Source: Pseudomonas sp. SID14000 (lineage in GTDB: Bacteria > Pseudomonadota > Gammaproteobacteria > Pseudomonadales > Pseudomonadaceae). From it: DNA of 64,000 nt. The notes under the pieces were generated by a model. It did not search any database, was not told the DNA's origin, and was given only the letters and a program-made list of their open reading frames with translations. Positions 25,601 to 37,394 of this stretch are shown here, in pieces. Where the stretch lies: the NCBI RefSeq assembly GCF_002165135.1, contig NZ_NFZQ01000001.1, positions 186,001 through 250,000 on the forward strand. The letters run 5' to 3'. The position numbers were made by a program, and so were the translations under genes. The first letter of the stretch is position 1, and each line of letters starts with the position of its first letter.

Positions 25601-26468
25601 ACCAGTTCCTCTTCATCGGCACCCAGGTAGGCGGCGATCACCGTCGGGTTGTGGCGGATATCCTGCGGCGCGCCTTCGGCAATCACGTTGCCGTGGTCGA
25701 GCACCACGATATGGTCGGAAATGCTCATGACCATGCCCATGTCGTGTTCGATCAGCACCACGGTGATGTCGTGCTCGTCACGCAGCACGCGGATCATGCG
25801 GCTGAGGGCCTCGGTTTCCTGCGGGTTCAGGCCAGCCGCCGGTTCGTCCAGGCAGATGATTTTCGGCCGCGTGCACATGGCCCGGGCAATTTCCAGGCGG
25901 CGCTGCTGACCGTACGACAACTCGCCAGCCAGGCGGTTGGCGCAATCGACCAGGTCGACCACTTCCAGCCAGTAGAACGCGTGGTCCAGCGCATCGCTCT
26001 CGGCCTTGCGGTAGGCCTTGGTGTTGAGCACCCCGGCCAGCAGGTTGCGGTTGACCCACATGTGCTGGGCCACCAGCAGGTTCTCCACTACCGACATTTC
26101 CTTGAACAGGCGAATGTTCTGGAAGGTGCGTGCCAGGCCGGCGCGGTTGACCAGGTGGGTACCGCCGAACATCTTGTAGTACATGCGGTTGGCAAAGCGC
26201 GCCGGCGAAACGAAGTCCGCCATCTGGAAGCGCTCGCCGAGCAACTGGATGACATTGGTGTGGCTGCCGCGCACGTTCAGCTCGATGCGCCCGCCGCTGG
26301 CCTTGTAGAAGCCGGTCAGGCAGTTGAACACAGTGGTCTTGCCGGCACCGTTGGGGCCGATCAAGGCGAAGATCTGGTTGCGCCGGACCTTCAGGCTGAC
26401 ATCGCTGAGCGCCTTGATGCCACCGAACTGCATCATCAGGTTGTCGACCGAGAGAATGATATCGTCGC

Positions 26469-26472
<4 letters not shown>
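25597..26472 (-). CDS. livG: Branched-chain amino acid ABC transporter ATPase LivG (BraF)
   Basis: The 291-residue ATPase has Walker A GPNGAGKTT, signature LSYGQQRRLEIARAM and Walker B ICLDEPAAGLNP. The LSYGQ form and the long insertion (FVSPARFANRMYYKMFGGTH region) are typical of LivG/BraF. It overlaps livF by 4 bp at its 3' end and livM by 4 bp at its 5' end, so the three are translationally coupled. Confidence 0.95.
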
Positions 26473-27770
<1,298 letters not shown>

Positions 27771-27772
27771 GT

Positions 27773-28687
27773 TCACACCTTAGCCACGAGCGGGCGCCCC
27801 AGCAGGCCTTGTGGGCGGAAGATAAGGATCATCACCAGCAGCGAGAAGCTGAACACGTCCTTGTAGTCGGAGTTGATCAGGCCAGAGAACAGCGACTCGG
27901 AAATGCCCAGAATGATCCCTCCGAGCATGGCGCCAGGCAGCGAGCCAATACCGCCGAGCACCGCGGCAGTGAACGCCTTGATGCCGATGATGAAGCCGGC
28001 GTAGAAGTCGAAGGTGCCGTAGTTCATGGTGATCAGCACGCCGGCCAGGGCGGCCATCACCGCACCGATGACGAACACGTAGGAGATCACCCGGTCGGTG
28101 TTGATACCCAGGATCGAGGCCATCTTGCGGTCTTGCTGGGTGGCACGGCACATGCGGCCGAGCTTGGTGTACTTGATCACGTAGGTAAGCAGGCCCATGC
28201 CGACAAAGGCCGCCACCAGGATGAAGATCTTGGTGTAGGTCAGTTGCACGAAACCAGTGCCCACTTCTACACGCCAGGCACCTTCCAGCAGGGTTGGCAC
28301 GCCTTGCTGGCGGGCGCCCTGGCTGATCTGCGCGTAGTTCTGCAGGATCAGCGAGATGCCGATGGCACTGATCAGCGGTGCCAGGCGGGTGGAGTTACGC
28401 AGGGGTTTGTAGGCGATGCGCTCGATGGTAAAGCCGTACACGCCGGTGACGACGATGGTGAACAACAGGGTGCCCAGCATCAAAAGGGGGAACGACTCGA
28501 TACCGAAGTAAGCCAGCAATGCCAGGCTGATCGCCGCGAGGTACGCGGAGATCATATACACCTCGCCGTGCGCGAAGTTGATCATGCCGATGATGCCATA
28601 GACCATTGTGTAGCCGATGGCGATCAGGCCATAGACCGACCCGAGGGTCAGGCCGTTGACCAGTTGCTGCAGGAAAATACCATCCAT
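27773..28687 (-). CDS. livH: Branched-chain amino acid ABC transporter permease LivH (BraD)
   Basis: The 304-residue permease has the LivH hallmark IGYTMVYGIIGMINFAHGEV near residues 22-41 and about 8 TM helices, ending FRPQGLLGRP. It forms the channel with LivM. Its Shine-Dalgarno GGTGAG is partly within the arm of a perfect 9-bp hairpin immediately before the start, so translation may depend on opening that structure. It lies 157 bp after livK. Confidence 0.95.
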   Translation of the reverse strand: MDGIFLQQLVNGLTLGSVYGLIAIGYTMVYGIIGMINFAHGEVYMISAYLAAISLALLAYFGIESFPLLMLGTLLFTIVVTGVYGFTIERIAYKPLRNSTRLAPLISAIGISLILQNYAQISQGARQQGVPTLLEGAWRVEVGTGFVQLTYTKIFILVAAFVGMGLLTYVIKYTKLGRMCRATQQDRKMASILGINTDRVISYVFVIGAVMAALAGVLITMNYGTFDFYAGFIIGIKAFTAAVLGGIGSLPGAMLGGIILGISESLFSGLINSDYKDVFSFSLLVMILIFRPQGLLGRPLVAKV

Positions 28688-28690
28688 AAC

Positions 28691-28714
28691 GCAATCTCAC
28701 CTGATTGAGATTGC
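28691..28714 (-). promoter_or_regulatory. Hairpin covering the livH ribosome-binding site
   Basis: On the minus strand, GCAATCTCA - ATCAGG - TGAGATTGC forms a perfect 9-bp stem with a 6-nt loop, ending 3 nt before the livH ATG. The SD sequence (AGGTGAG) spans the loop and 3' arm. Confidence 0.55.
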
Positions 28715-28807
28715 ACGAGCGCCGACCACGGCGGGCCTGGGACAAGGCGGCCCTCGCAGCGCAGAACTGTGCAGATCTACGGATAAAGACAGGTACCGCG
28801 GGGCTTT

Positions 28808-28833
28808 GGCCCGGGGGCAAGCGCACCCGGGCC
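28808..28833 (-). other. Hairpin between livK and livH
   Basis: Perfect 8-bp stem GGCCCGGG / CCCGGGCC with a 10-nt loop, 12 bp after the livK stop, with no T-run behind it. Such hairpins commonly protect the 3' end of binding-protein mRNA so that LivK is made in excess of the membrane subunits; this is inference. Confidence 0.6.
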
Positions 28834-28844
28834 GTGGGCCGTTG

Positions 28845-29981
28845 TTATTTTTGTTTTTCCAGCTGGTGGTACTTGCCTTGGGCATCCCACTGGTAGACCA
28901 CATAGTCCGAGACGGTCAGGTCACCCTTCTTGTCCCACTTTTTCTCGCCCATGACGGTCTGCACCGGATTGGCCTTGAGCCACTCGGCAGCGTCTTCGCC
29001 CTTGTTCGACTTGGCGCCGTTGAACGCGGCAGCCAGCGCCTGCAGCGAGGCGTAGGCATACAGGGTATAGCCTTCAGGTTCGGTACCGGCCTTGCGGAAC
29101 TCCTCCACCACCGCCTTGCTATCCGGCAGCAGGCGAGGGTCGGCACCGAAGGTCATGTACACGCCATCGACGTACTGAGCACCACCGGCGGTGGCCACCA
29201 GTTCGTCGGTGACGATGCCGTCATCGGACATGAACTTGACGTCCTTCAGACCCTGCTCGCGCAGCTGGCGTACCAGCGGGCCGGCTTCCGGGTGCAGGCC
29301 GCCGAAGTACACCACATCAGCACCGGTGGAACGGATCTTGGTGACCACGGCGCTGAAGTCCTTCTCGCCACGGGTCAGGCCTTCGTACAACACCGGCTTG
29401 ACGCCGCGCTTTTCCAGCTGTGCCTTGGTCGCGTCGGCCAGGCCTTGGCCGTAGGTGTCCTTGTCGTGCAGCACCGCGACTTTCTTGCCCTTGAGCACAT
29501 CGACGATGTAGTCGCCAGCGACGATGCCCTGCTGGTCATCACGGCCGCACATGCGGAACATGGCGCCCAGGCCGCGCTCGGTGACCTGCGGGTTGGTGGA
29601 GCCCGGGGTGATGGCGATGACGCCAGCCTCGTCATACACCTCGGAGGCCGGGATGGTGTTGGAGGAACAGAAGTGGCCGACCACGCCGATCACCTTGTCC
29701 TGGTCGACCAGGCGGTTGGCCACGGCCACGGCCTGCTTCGGCTCGCAGGCGTCATCGCCCTTGACCAGGACGATTTTCTCCCCATTCACGCCACCGGCGG
29801 CGTTGATCTTGTCGGCCGCTGCCTGTGCACCTTTCATGTACTGCTCGCCAAACGCTGCGTTAGCCCCGGTCATCGGGCCCGCTACACCGATCTTGACGTC
29901 GGCCTGAACATACGAAGAAACACCCAGTGCCGTAGCTACGGCCAGAGCCAGGAAACCTTTCTTGTAAAACGTCTGCGACAT
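28845..29981 (-). CDS. livK: Branched-chain amino acid binding protein LivK (BraC)
   Basis: The 378-residue periplasmic protein has a signal peptide of about 27 residues (ending SSYVQA) and a mature type I binding fold starting DVKIGVAGPMTGANAAFGEQ. The Cys pair DDACEPK / GHFCSSNT corresponds to the conserved disulfide of LIV-binding proteins. It captures Leu, Ile, Val and related amino acids. It is the first gene of the minus-strand operon, with a 467-bp gap before the divergent pncB. AGGAG (29990-29994) is the ribosome site; an A7 run lies right upstream of it. Confidence 0.95.
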   Translation of the reverse strand: MSQTFYKKGFLALAVATALGVSSYVQADVKIGVAGPMTGANAAFGEQYMKGAQAAADKINAAGGVNGEKIVLVKGDDACEPKQAVAVANRLVDQDKVIGVVGHFCSSNTIPASEVYDEAGVIAITPGSTNPQVTERGLGAMFRMCGRDDQQGIVAGDYIVDVLKGKKVAVLHDKDTYGQGLADATKAQLEKRGVKPVLYEGLTRGEKDFSAVVTKIRSTGADVVYFGGLHPEAGPLVRQLREQGLKDVKFMSDDGIVTDELVATAGGAQYVDGVYMTFGADPRLLPDSKAVVEEFRKAGTEPEGYTLYAYASLQALAAAFNGAKSNKGEDAAEWLKANPVQTVMGEKKWDKKGDLTVSDYVVYQWDAQGKYHQLEKQK

Positions 29982-29995
29982 GAGGTGGTGCTCCT

Positions 29996-30010
29996 AGAGT
30001 TTTTTTGGTT
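29996..30010 (-). promoter_or_regulatory. A-rich candidate Hfq/Crc site before the livK ribosome site
   Basis: On the minus strand AACCAAAAAAACTCT directly precedes AGGAG. A-rich AAnAAnAA-like motifs beside ribosome sites are where Hfq with Crc represses translation in pseudomonads, and amino acid uptake genes are frequent targets. The match is loose, so this is tentative. Confidence 0.35.
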
Positions 30011-30131
30011 GGCACTACAACTTCTCAGCCCTGTGCTCTGAGCAAGGGCCGTGCCATAGGTTTTGTCTTCCGGGAAAACACACTGTGCAGGTTGCCACCA
30101 GGCGACCGACGGCCTTTTCTTTATTGAGCGT

Positions 30132-30230
30132 GCAACCGTCTGCCACGCGGCGGGCGCCACCACACGTACAGACAAGGGGCAACCGCCGAGTGCCATCATT
30201 GCAACCGTGACAAGTGTTTACGTGCAACCG
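30132..30230. repeat. Four direct copies of GCAACCG upstream of livK
   Basis: GCAACCG occurs at 30132, 30179, 30201 and 30224, at steps of 47, 22 and 23 bp; three are preceded by T or G in the form (T/G)GCAACCG. An opposite half GGTTGC is at 30090. The spacing is near two (or four) helical turns, as for a protein bound on one face of the DNA. The rest of the livK/pncB gap shows nothing else recognisable. Confidence 0.55.
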
Positions 30231-30346
30231 CCCTGTAACAGCGGACGTCACCGAACTGCACACCGCTGGTGCGCGACTGCTACAGGCGGCACCGTTTCAA
30301 GGCCAGCTGGTGCACGAAAAAACACCCGGTTTTGGCCGATACGCGG

Positions 30347-30390
30347 CCCTGTGGGAGCGGGTTCACCCGCGAAGAAGCCAGCCCAGACAC
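30347..30390. repeat. Single REP sequence upstream of pncB
   Basis: CCTGTGGGAGCGGGTTCACC followed by CGCGAAGAAGCCAGC, one unpaired copy about 60 bp before the pncB start. Confidence 0.85.
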
Positions 30391-30448
30391 AACAAGGCCG
30401 AAAAGGCTGGCACAATGTCCGCCATTCGCCGCTTCCGGAGCCCCCTTG

Positions 30449-31654
30449 ATGAGCGAAAGCGCATTCGCCGAGCGCATCGTGCACAACCTGCTCGACACCG
30501 ACTTCTACAAACTCACCATGATGCAGGGCGTGCTGCACAACTACCCGGACGCCGACGTCGAATGGGAATTCCGCTGCCGCAACGGCGAGGACCTGCGCCC
30601 CTACCTCGGCGAGATCCGCGACCAGCTCGAGCTGCTCAGCGACCTTACCCTGGATGACAGCCAGCTGCCCTTCCTCGAACGCATCAGCTTCCTCAAGCCT
30701 GACTTCCTGCGCTTTCTGCGCCTGTTCCGCTTCAACCTGCGCTACGTGCGCCTGGGGATAGAAAACGACCAGCTGTTCCTGCGCCTGAAAGGTCCGTGGC
30801 TGCATGTGATCCTGTTCGAAGTGCCGCTGCTGGCGATCATCAGCGAAGTGCGCAACCGCCAGCTACACCCGCGCATGCGCCTGGCCGAGGCCCGCGACCA
30901 GCTGTACCGTAAGTTCGACTGGCTGCGCGCGCATGCCAGCGACGATGAACTGGCCGAACTGCAGGTGGCCGACTTCGGCACCCGTCGGCGCTTTTCCAGC
31001 CGCGTGCAGGAAGAAGTGGTGCGCGTGCTACGCGACGACTTCCCGGGCCGCTTCGTCGGCACCAGCAACGTCGATCTGGCATGGAAACTGGATGTAAAGC
31101 CGCTGGGCACCATGGCCCATGAATGGATCATGGCCCACCAGCAACTCGGCCCGCGACTGATCGACAGCCAGATCGCCGCGCTGGACTGCTGGGTGCGCGA
31201 GTACCGCGGCCTGCTCGGCATCGCCCTGACCGACTGCATCACCATGGATGCCTTCCTCGGCGATTTCGACCTGTACTTCGCCAAGCTGTTCGACGGCCTG
31301 CGCCACGACTCGGGCGAGCCGGTGGCCTGGGCGGAAAAGGCCATTGCCCATTACCAGAAACTGGGTATCGACCCGATGACCAAGACCCTGGTGTTTTCCG
31401 ACGGCCTCAACCTGACCCGCTCGCTGGAAATCTTCCGTGCCCTGCGCGGTCGCATCAACGTCAGCTTTGGCATCGGCACCAACCTGACCTGTGACATCCC
31501 GGGTGTGGCCCCGATGAGCATCGTGCTTAAAATGACCGATTGCAATGGCGCGCCGGTGGCGAAGATCTCGGACGAGGCCGCCAAGACCCAGTGCCGCGAC
31601 GAGAACTTCGTCGCCTACATGCGCCATGTATTCAAAATCCCCAGCAAGGAGTAA
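30449..31654 (+). CDS. pncB: Nicotinate phosphoribosyltransferase
   Basis: The 401-residue enzyme converts nicotinate and PRPP (with ATP) to nicotinate mononucleotide in NAD salvage. Family marks: [20 protein letters not shown] near the N-terminus, [34 protein letters not shown] (with the phosphorylated/active-site His), LRHDSGEP and [13 protein letters not shown] at 30437-30440 lies 8 nt before the ATG; earlier in-frame starts lie in the REP region. It is 3 bp from nadE, making a pncB-nadE operon. Confidence 0.96.
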   Translation: MSESAFAERIVHNLLDTDFYKLTMMQGVLHNYPDADVEWEFRCRNGEDLRPYLGEIRDQLELLSDLTLDDSQLPFLERISFLKPDFLRFLRLFRFNLRYVRLGIENDQLFLRLKGPWLHVILFEVPLLAIISEVRNRQLHPRMRLAEARDQLYRKFDWLRAHASDDELAELQVADFGTRRRFSSRVQEEVVRVLRDDFPGRFVGTSNVDLAWKLDVKPLGTMAHEWIMAHQQLGPRLIDSQIAALDCWVREYRGLLGIALTDCITMDAFLGDFDLYFAKLFDGLRHDSGEPVAWAEKAIAHYQKLGIDPMTKTLVFSDGLNLTRSLEIFRALRGRINVSFGIGTNLTCDIPGVAPMSIVLKMTDCNGAPVAKISDEAAKTQCRDENFVAYMRHVFKIPSKE

Positions 31655-31657
31655 CCC

Positions 31658-32485
31658 ATGCAAGCGGTTCAGCAAGAGATTGCCCAGGCGTTGAAGGTAC
31701 AGCCGCCGTTCGCCGACGCCACCGCGCTCGAGGCCGAAGTCGTCCGGCGTGTGGCGTTCATCAAGGATTGCCTGGCCAACGCCCGGCTCAAGACCCTGGT
31801 GCTGGGCATCAGCGGCGGCGTCGACTCGCTGACCGCCGCCCTGCTCGCCCAGCGCGCCATCAACGAGCTGCGCGCAGAGACCGGCGACAAGGCCTACACC
31901 TTCATCGCGGTGCGCCTGCCCTATCACGTGCAGCACGATGAACATGATGCCCAGGCATGCCTGGACGTGATCAAGGCCGATGAAGTGCACACCGTCGATA
32001 TCGCACCGGCGGTGAAGGCGCTGGCATCTGAGGTCGTGGAGCTGAAGAACGGCTCGCCGACGCTGGTGGACTTTGTCGTGGGCAACGTCAAGGCACGCAC
32101 GCGCATGGTCGCCCAGTACACCATCGCCGGTGCCCGCGCGGGCCTGGTGATCGGTACCGACCACGCCGCCGAGGCGGTGATGGGCTTCTTTACCAAGTTT
32201 GGCGATGGCGCCTGCGACCTGGCGCCGCTGAGCGGGCTAGTGAAGAACCAGGTACGGGCGATTGCACGCAGCTTCGGAGCGCCGGAGTCACTGGTGGAGA
32301 AGGTGCCGACTGCGGACCTGGAAGACCTGGCGCCGGGCAAGCCGGACGAAGCGTCCCATGGCGTGACCTACCAGCAGATCGATGCCTTCCTGCATGGGCA
32401 GCCGGTTGACCAGGCAGCGTTCGACATCATCGTCGCCACCTACCGCAAGACCCAGCACAAGCGCGAACTGCCGTTCGCCCCTTGA
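31658..32485 (+). CDS. nadE: NH3-dependent NAD(+) synthetase
   Basis: The 275-residue enzyme amidates nicotinate adenine dinucleotide to NAD+. It has the ATP-pyrophosphatase P-loop SGGVDS (residues 52-57), the [14 protein letters not shown] region and [12 protein letters not shown]. There is no N-terminal glutaminase domain, so ammonia is the nitrogen source. AAGGAG precedes the start, overlapping the end of pncB. The pair covers two steps of the Preiss-Handler salvage route. Confidence 0.96.
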   Translation: MQAVQQEIAQALKVQPPFADATALEAEVVRRVAFIKDCLANARLKTLVLGISGGVDSLTAALLAQRAINELRAETGDKAYTFIAVRLPYHVQHDEHDAQACLDVIKADEVHTVDIAPAVKALASEVVELKNGSPTLVDFVVGNVKARTRMVAQYTIAGARAGLVIGTDHAAEAVMGFFTKFGDGACDLAPLSGLVKNQVRAIARSFGAPESLVEKVPTADLEDLAPGKPDEASHGVTYQQIDAFLHGQPVDQAAFDIIVATYRKTQHKRELPFAP

Positions 32486-32501
32486 TAAGGCTATAGAAGG
32501 A

Positions 32502-32577
32502 CCTGTGGGAGCGGGTTCACCCGCGAATACGATGGTGAAGCCACCGACGCATTCGCGGGTGAACCCGCTCCCACAGG
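32502..32577. repeat. Inverted pair of REP sequences
   Basis: CCTGTGGGAGCGGGTTCACC and its reverse complement GGTGAACCCGCTCCCACAGG are perfect arms around a 25-nt spacer, between convergent nadE and azurin. Confidence 0.92.
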
Positions 32578-32596
32578 GTTCACCGTCAGCCTTTGA

Positions 32597-33046
32597 TTAC
32601 TTGACGACGACCTTGCCCTTCATCATCGAGATGTGGCCCGGGAAGGTGCAGAAGAAGCTGTAGTCGCCACCAGCTTCCAGCTTGGAAGTGTCGAACTTCA
32701 CTTCAGTTTCTTTCTCCGGCGCGCCGATCATCTTGGTGTGAGCGATGATCGCGGCGTTGTCAGCCTTGATGTAGTCCTTGTCCAGACCCTGGCTCATGCC
32801 TTCGGTGGCAATACCCTGCATGTCGGCGGTCTTGCTGATCACCAGGTTATGGCCCATGACGTTCTTCGGCAGGTTGCCGGAGTGGGTCAGTTTGACGGTG
32901 AATTCCTTGCAGCTCTTGTCGACGCTGATTTCCTTGGTGTTGAAGGACATCTGGTCGGTGGAGTCGACAGTCACCGAGCACTCGGCTGCGAAGACAGAGG
33001 CGCTGGCGAGGGTCAGCAGGGATACCGCTACAGCTTTCGCAAACAT
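32597..33046 (-). CDS. azu: Azurin
   Basis: This blue copper protein precursor has 149 residues: a signal peptide of about 20 residues (ending VFAA) and a mature chain starting [14 protein letters not shown]. Copper ligands are visible: His in VMGHNL, Cys in SFFCTFPGH, His of the same PGH and Met in ISMM. The first Cys pair (ECSV / KSCK) gives the disulfide. Azurin carries electrons in the periplasm. The second of two adjacent ATGs (33046) was chosen since AAGGAG lies 7 nt upstream of it and only 4 nt from the first. An Anr-like box is 63 bp upstream. Confidence 0.96.
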   Translation of the reverse strand: MFAKAVAVSLLTLASASVFAAECSVTVDSTDQMSFNTKEISVDKSCKEFTVKLTHSGNLPKNVMGHNLVISKTADMQGIATEGMSQGLDKDYIKADNAAIIAHTKMIGAPEKETEVKFDTSKLEAGGDYSFFCTFPGHISMMKGKVVVK

Positions 33047-33108
33047 CATGAATCTCCTTGGCAGGGTTTTATCAATTGCGAGACTGCCTGAAACCGTTCA
33101 GCCCCTTG

Positions 33109-33122
33109 CTGATATGGGTCAA
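33109..33122 (-). promoter_or_regulatory. Anr (FNR-type) box candidate upstream of azurin
   Basis: On the minus strand TTGACCCATATCAG matches TTGAT-N4-ATCAA at 8 of 10 fixed positions. Azurin is Anr-regulated in P. aeruginosa. The site is 63 bp before the start codon. Confidence 0.55.
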
Positions 33123-33163
33123 GGGGGGTGTCAAGCGGCCAGCCAGTAGAATTGTTCAATCGA

Positions 33164-33173
33164 TTGTATACAA
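33164..33173. promoter_or_regulatory. Perfect palindrome TTGTATACAA
   Basis: A 10-bp perfect palindrome lies between azurin and the small ORF at 33243. The form TNGT-N-ACNA is the core recognised by FadR-type GntR regulators, but no such regulator is adjacent. Confidence 0.35.
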
Positions 33174-33242
33174 CCAATTCAAGGGCACATCATGCCCTTT
33201 TATTGGAGGATGGGACAACCTCTCATTTAGGAGCAATACGAA

Positions 33243-33332
33243 ATGACCCTGGGTAGCCTGATGAACAGCCTGCTGGCGGCCTACGCTCATGGAGCGACTG
33301 GCGCCATCTGCGAATTCTCCCGTCCGGAGTGA
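33243..33332 (+). CDS. Possible 29-residue small protein
   Basis: The ORF codes MTLGSLMNSLLAAYAHGATG then AICEFSRPE. AGGAG ends 9 nt before the ATG, and most codons end in G or C as in neighbouring genes. The first half could form an amphipathic or hydrophobic helix. It lies 64 bp before the LOG-family gene and is likely on the same transcript. I do not recognise a family; it may be a leader peptide or a small membrane-associated protein. Confidence 0.4.
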   Translation: MTLGSLMNSLLAAYAHGATGAICEFSRPE

Positions 33333-33396
33333 AACCTGCCTTGGAACTGCAGGGCCTGGGCCGTACCCTGTCAGCCTGAGTGACAGGAGATGAGCA

Positions 33397-33984
33397 ATGC
33401 CCGTACGTTCCGTTTGTGTATTCTGCGGCGCCAGCATTGGCGCCAACCCTGCCTACCGTGAAGCGGCCATCGCGCTGGGCCAGGCGATTGCCCGTCGCGG
33501 CCTGACCCTGGTCTATGGCGGTGGCGCGGTCGGCCTGATGGGTACCGTCGCCGACGCGGCCATGGCGGCCGGTGGTGAAGTGATCGGGATCATCCCCGAA
33601 AGCCTGATGAATGCCGAAATCGGCCACAAAGGCCTGAGCCGCCTGGAAGTGGTCGATGGCATGCACGCGCGCAAGGCTCGCATGGCCGAGCTGAGCGATG
33701 CCTTCATCGCCCTGCCGGGTGGGCTGGGTACGCTGGAGGAATTGTTCGAGGTGTGGACCTGGGGGCAATTGGGCTATCACGCCAAGCCACTGGGGCTGCT
33801 CGATGTGAATGGCTTCTACGAGAAGCTGGGCGGGTTCCTCGACCATATCGTCGAAGAAGGCTTCGTGCGGCCACAGCATCGGGCGATGTTGCTACTGGGG
33901 CAGCAGCCGGATGAGTTGCTGGATGGCATGGACAACTTCGTCGCCCCGGTGGCGCCGAAGTGGGTCGACAAGAAGCCCGATTGA
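33397..33984 (+). CDS. LOG family protein (TIGR00730; nucleotide phosphoribohydrolase)
   Basis: The 195-residue protein has the Rossmann-like LOG fold with [11 protein letters not shown] and the signature [12 protein letters not shown], plus the catalytic Arg in MHARKARM. Proteins of this type, once labelled lysine decarboxylases, cleave the N-glycosidic bond of nucleoside 5'-monophosphates, including cytokinin ribotides; no decarboxylase activity is expected. AGGAG is present 8-10 nt before the start. It follows a small ORF and precedes a palindromic repeat. Confidence 0.9.
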   Translation: MPVRSVCVFCGASIGANPAYREAAIALGQAIARRGLTLVYGGGAVGLMGTVADAAMAAGGEVIGIIPESLMNAEIGHKGLSRLEVVDGMHARKARMAELSDAFIALPGGLGTLEELFEVWTWGQLGYHAKPLGLLDVNGFYEKLGGFLDHIVEEGFVRPQHRAMLLLGQQPDELLDGMDNFVAPVAPKWVDKKPD

Positions 33985-34013
33985 TTTCCAGATTTTGGGG
34001 CTGCTCTGCAACC

Positions 34014-34108
34014 CTTTCGCGACACAAGGCCGCTCCCACAAAAGCACTGCGTACGCCGATCAATGTGGGAGCGGCCTTGTGTCGCGAAAGGACCGCAAAG
34101 CGGTCCCA
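34014..34108. repeat. Inverted repeat, GCGACACAAGGCCGCTCCCAC family
   Basis: TTTCGCGACACAAGGCCGCT at left, AGCGGCCTTGTGTCGCGAAA at right (perfect arms), followed by hairpin GGACCGC-AAA-GCGGTCC. It separates the convergent LOG and ygiQ genes and probably terminates both. Confidence 0.88.
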
Positions 34109-34119
34109 ATATGGATCAG

Positions 34120-36420
<2,301 letters not shown>

Positions 36421-36540
36421 GTCAGTGACCGGTTCTGGTGTGCAGGGAAATCGCGGGCGCGGAATATAGCACAAATTTTGACCAAATCCGACTGGATTCG
36501 TGGGGATTGGTGGGGTGAGCGACGGTTGGGGGTGGGTCGC

Positions 36541-36860
36541 CAAGTGCCTGGCTTTGGGTTTGCGGTGGTGCGCAAATCGAGCGCCGCCCGCGCGGCGCTT
36601 CGCGGGGCAAGCCCGCTCCCACATTTGTTGCAACGTGGCCATGCCTGTGAGGCCATGGTTGTCAGTCTTGGCGCATGAGTGACGAAATGCGGGGGCGGCA
36701 GCCGCGCCAACATGGAGATATCGTCAAACCAACAAAGCGGGCAACCATGGCCTGACAGGTTTGGCACGTTGCAACAAATGTGGGAGCGGGCTTGCCCCGC
36801 GAAGCGCCGCGCGGGCGGCGCTCGATCTCACAGGCGCTGAAACTGCTGCGGCGAACACCT
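36541..36860. mobile_element. Palindromic element of about 300 bp, possibly a nonautonomous mobile element
   Basis: Two arms of about 85 bp (36576-36661 and 36742-36826) are nearly perfect inverted repeats. Each contains GAGCGCCGC-rich ends, a REP-like core (GCGGGGCAAGCCCGCTCCCAC), TTTGTTGCAACGTG and CCATGGTTG. An 80-nt centre lies between. Outer flanks (GGTGCGCAAATCGAGCGCC at left, GGCGCTCGATCTCACAGGCG at right) also occur at 51651-51760, where the centre and REP cores are missing. No transposase is encoded. It fills the gap between ygiQ and the DUF3077 gene. Confidence 0.6.
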
Positions 36861-36891
36861 CGCGGCCTTCATGCAACCTGAAGCCAAGCCC

Positions 36892-37155
36892 TCACTGCTT
36901 CATGCCCAACTCAGCATCATCCATCAGCGCCTTGGCCATCGCACTCAGGTAGTGAGCAGCCCAGATCATCATCGGTTTCTCATCCATCAGGCCGGTGATG
37001 GTCAATTCGCGGACATAGCCCATCAACTCCGACGACTGCTCACGGGCGTCCCTGCACGGGATGCCCGGCTCGATGCGGAACAGCGGGTGGGTGCCATTCT
37101 CGCCCTGATAGAAGGTGGTCTTGCCGACAGTGAACTGGGTGTCTTCTGTTGTCAT
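36892..37155 (-). CDS. DUF3077 domain protein
   Basis: The 87-residue protein includes LFRIEPGIPCRDAREQSSEL and a helical C-terminus (MIWAAHYLSAMAKALMDDAE), the DUF3077 pattern common in pseudomonads. The function is unknown. No signal peptide or membrane helix. The upstream sequence on the minus strand gives a weak ribosome site. A short ORF with the related MLKIVPDPP start lies about 150 bp upstream on the same strand, separated by a REP pair. Confidence 0.75.
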   Translation of the reverse strand: MTTEDTQFTVGKTTFYQGENGTHPLFRIEPGIPCRDAREQSSELMGYVRELTITGLMDEKPMMIWAAHYLSAMAKALMDDAELGMKQ

Positions 37156-37187
37156 TGTTCAATCCCCTGGAAGTTCTCGACTGCCTG

Positions 37188-37283
37188 GCCGGGCCTCTTC
37201 GCGGGCACGCCCGCTCCCACAAGGTCACCACAAATTTCGCTACTTGCACCTCAACCTGTGGGAGCGGGCATACCCGCGAAAGG
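37188..37283. repeat. Inverted pair of REP sequences (GGGCACGCCCGC variant)
   Basis: Left CCTCTTCGCGGGCACGCCCG, right CCTGTGGGAGCGGGCATACC with CGCGAAAGG. The cores differ slightly from the common TAAACCC form. Confidence 0.88.
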
Positions 37284-37301
37284 ACCCATCCAGGCGAAAT
37301 A

Positions 37302-37394
37302 TCACTGATGCCTTACAGCAGGCATCTGCCCCTGCATCGGGTTGTCTTCAAGAAAAGGGGGATCGCGGGGTGGATCGGGGACAATCTTGAGCAT
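37302..37394 (-). CDS. Possible 30-residue ORF with MLKIVPDPP start
   Basis: The minus-strand ORF reads MLKIVPDPPRDPPFLEDNPM then QGQMPAVRHQ and stops. The start MLKIVPDPP is common to short pseudomonad proteins of the DUF3077/DUF6124 kind, which are normally 80-120 residues. This one is far shorter, so it is a truncated relative or a small protein in its own right. A weak GAG-rich ribosome site precedes it. Confidence 0.4.
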   Translation of the reverse strand: MLKIVPDPPRDPPFLEDNPMQGQMPAVRHQ

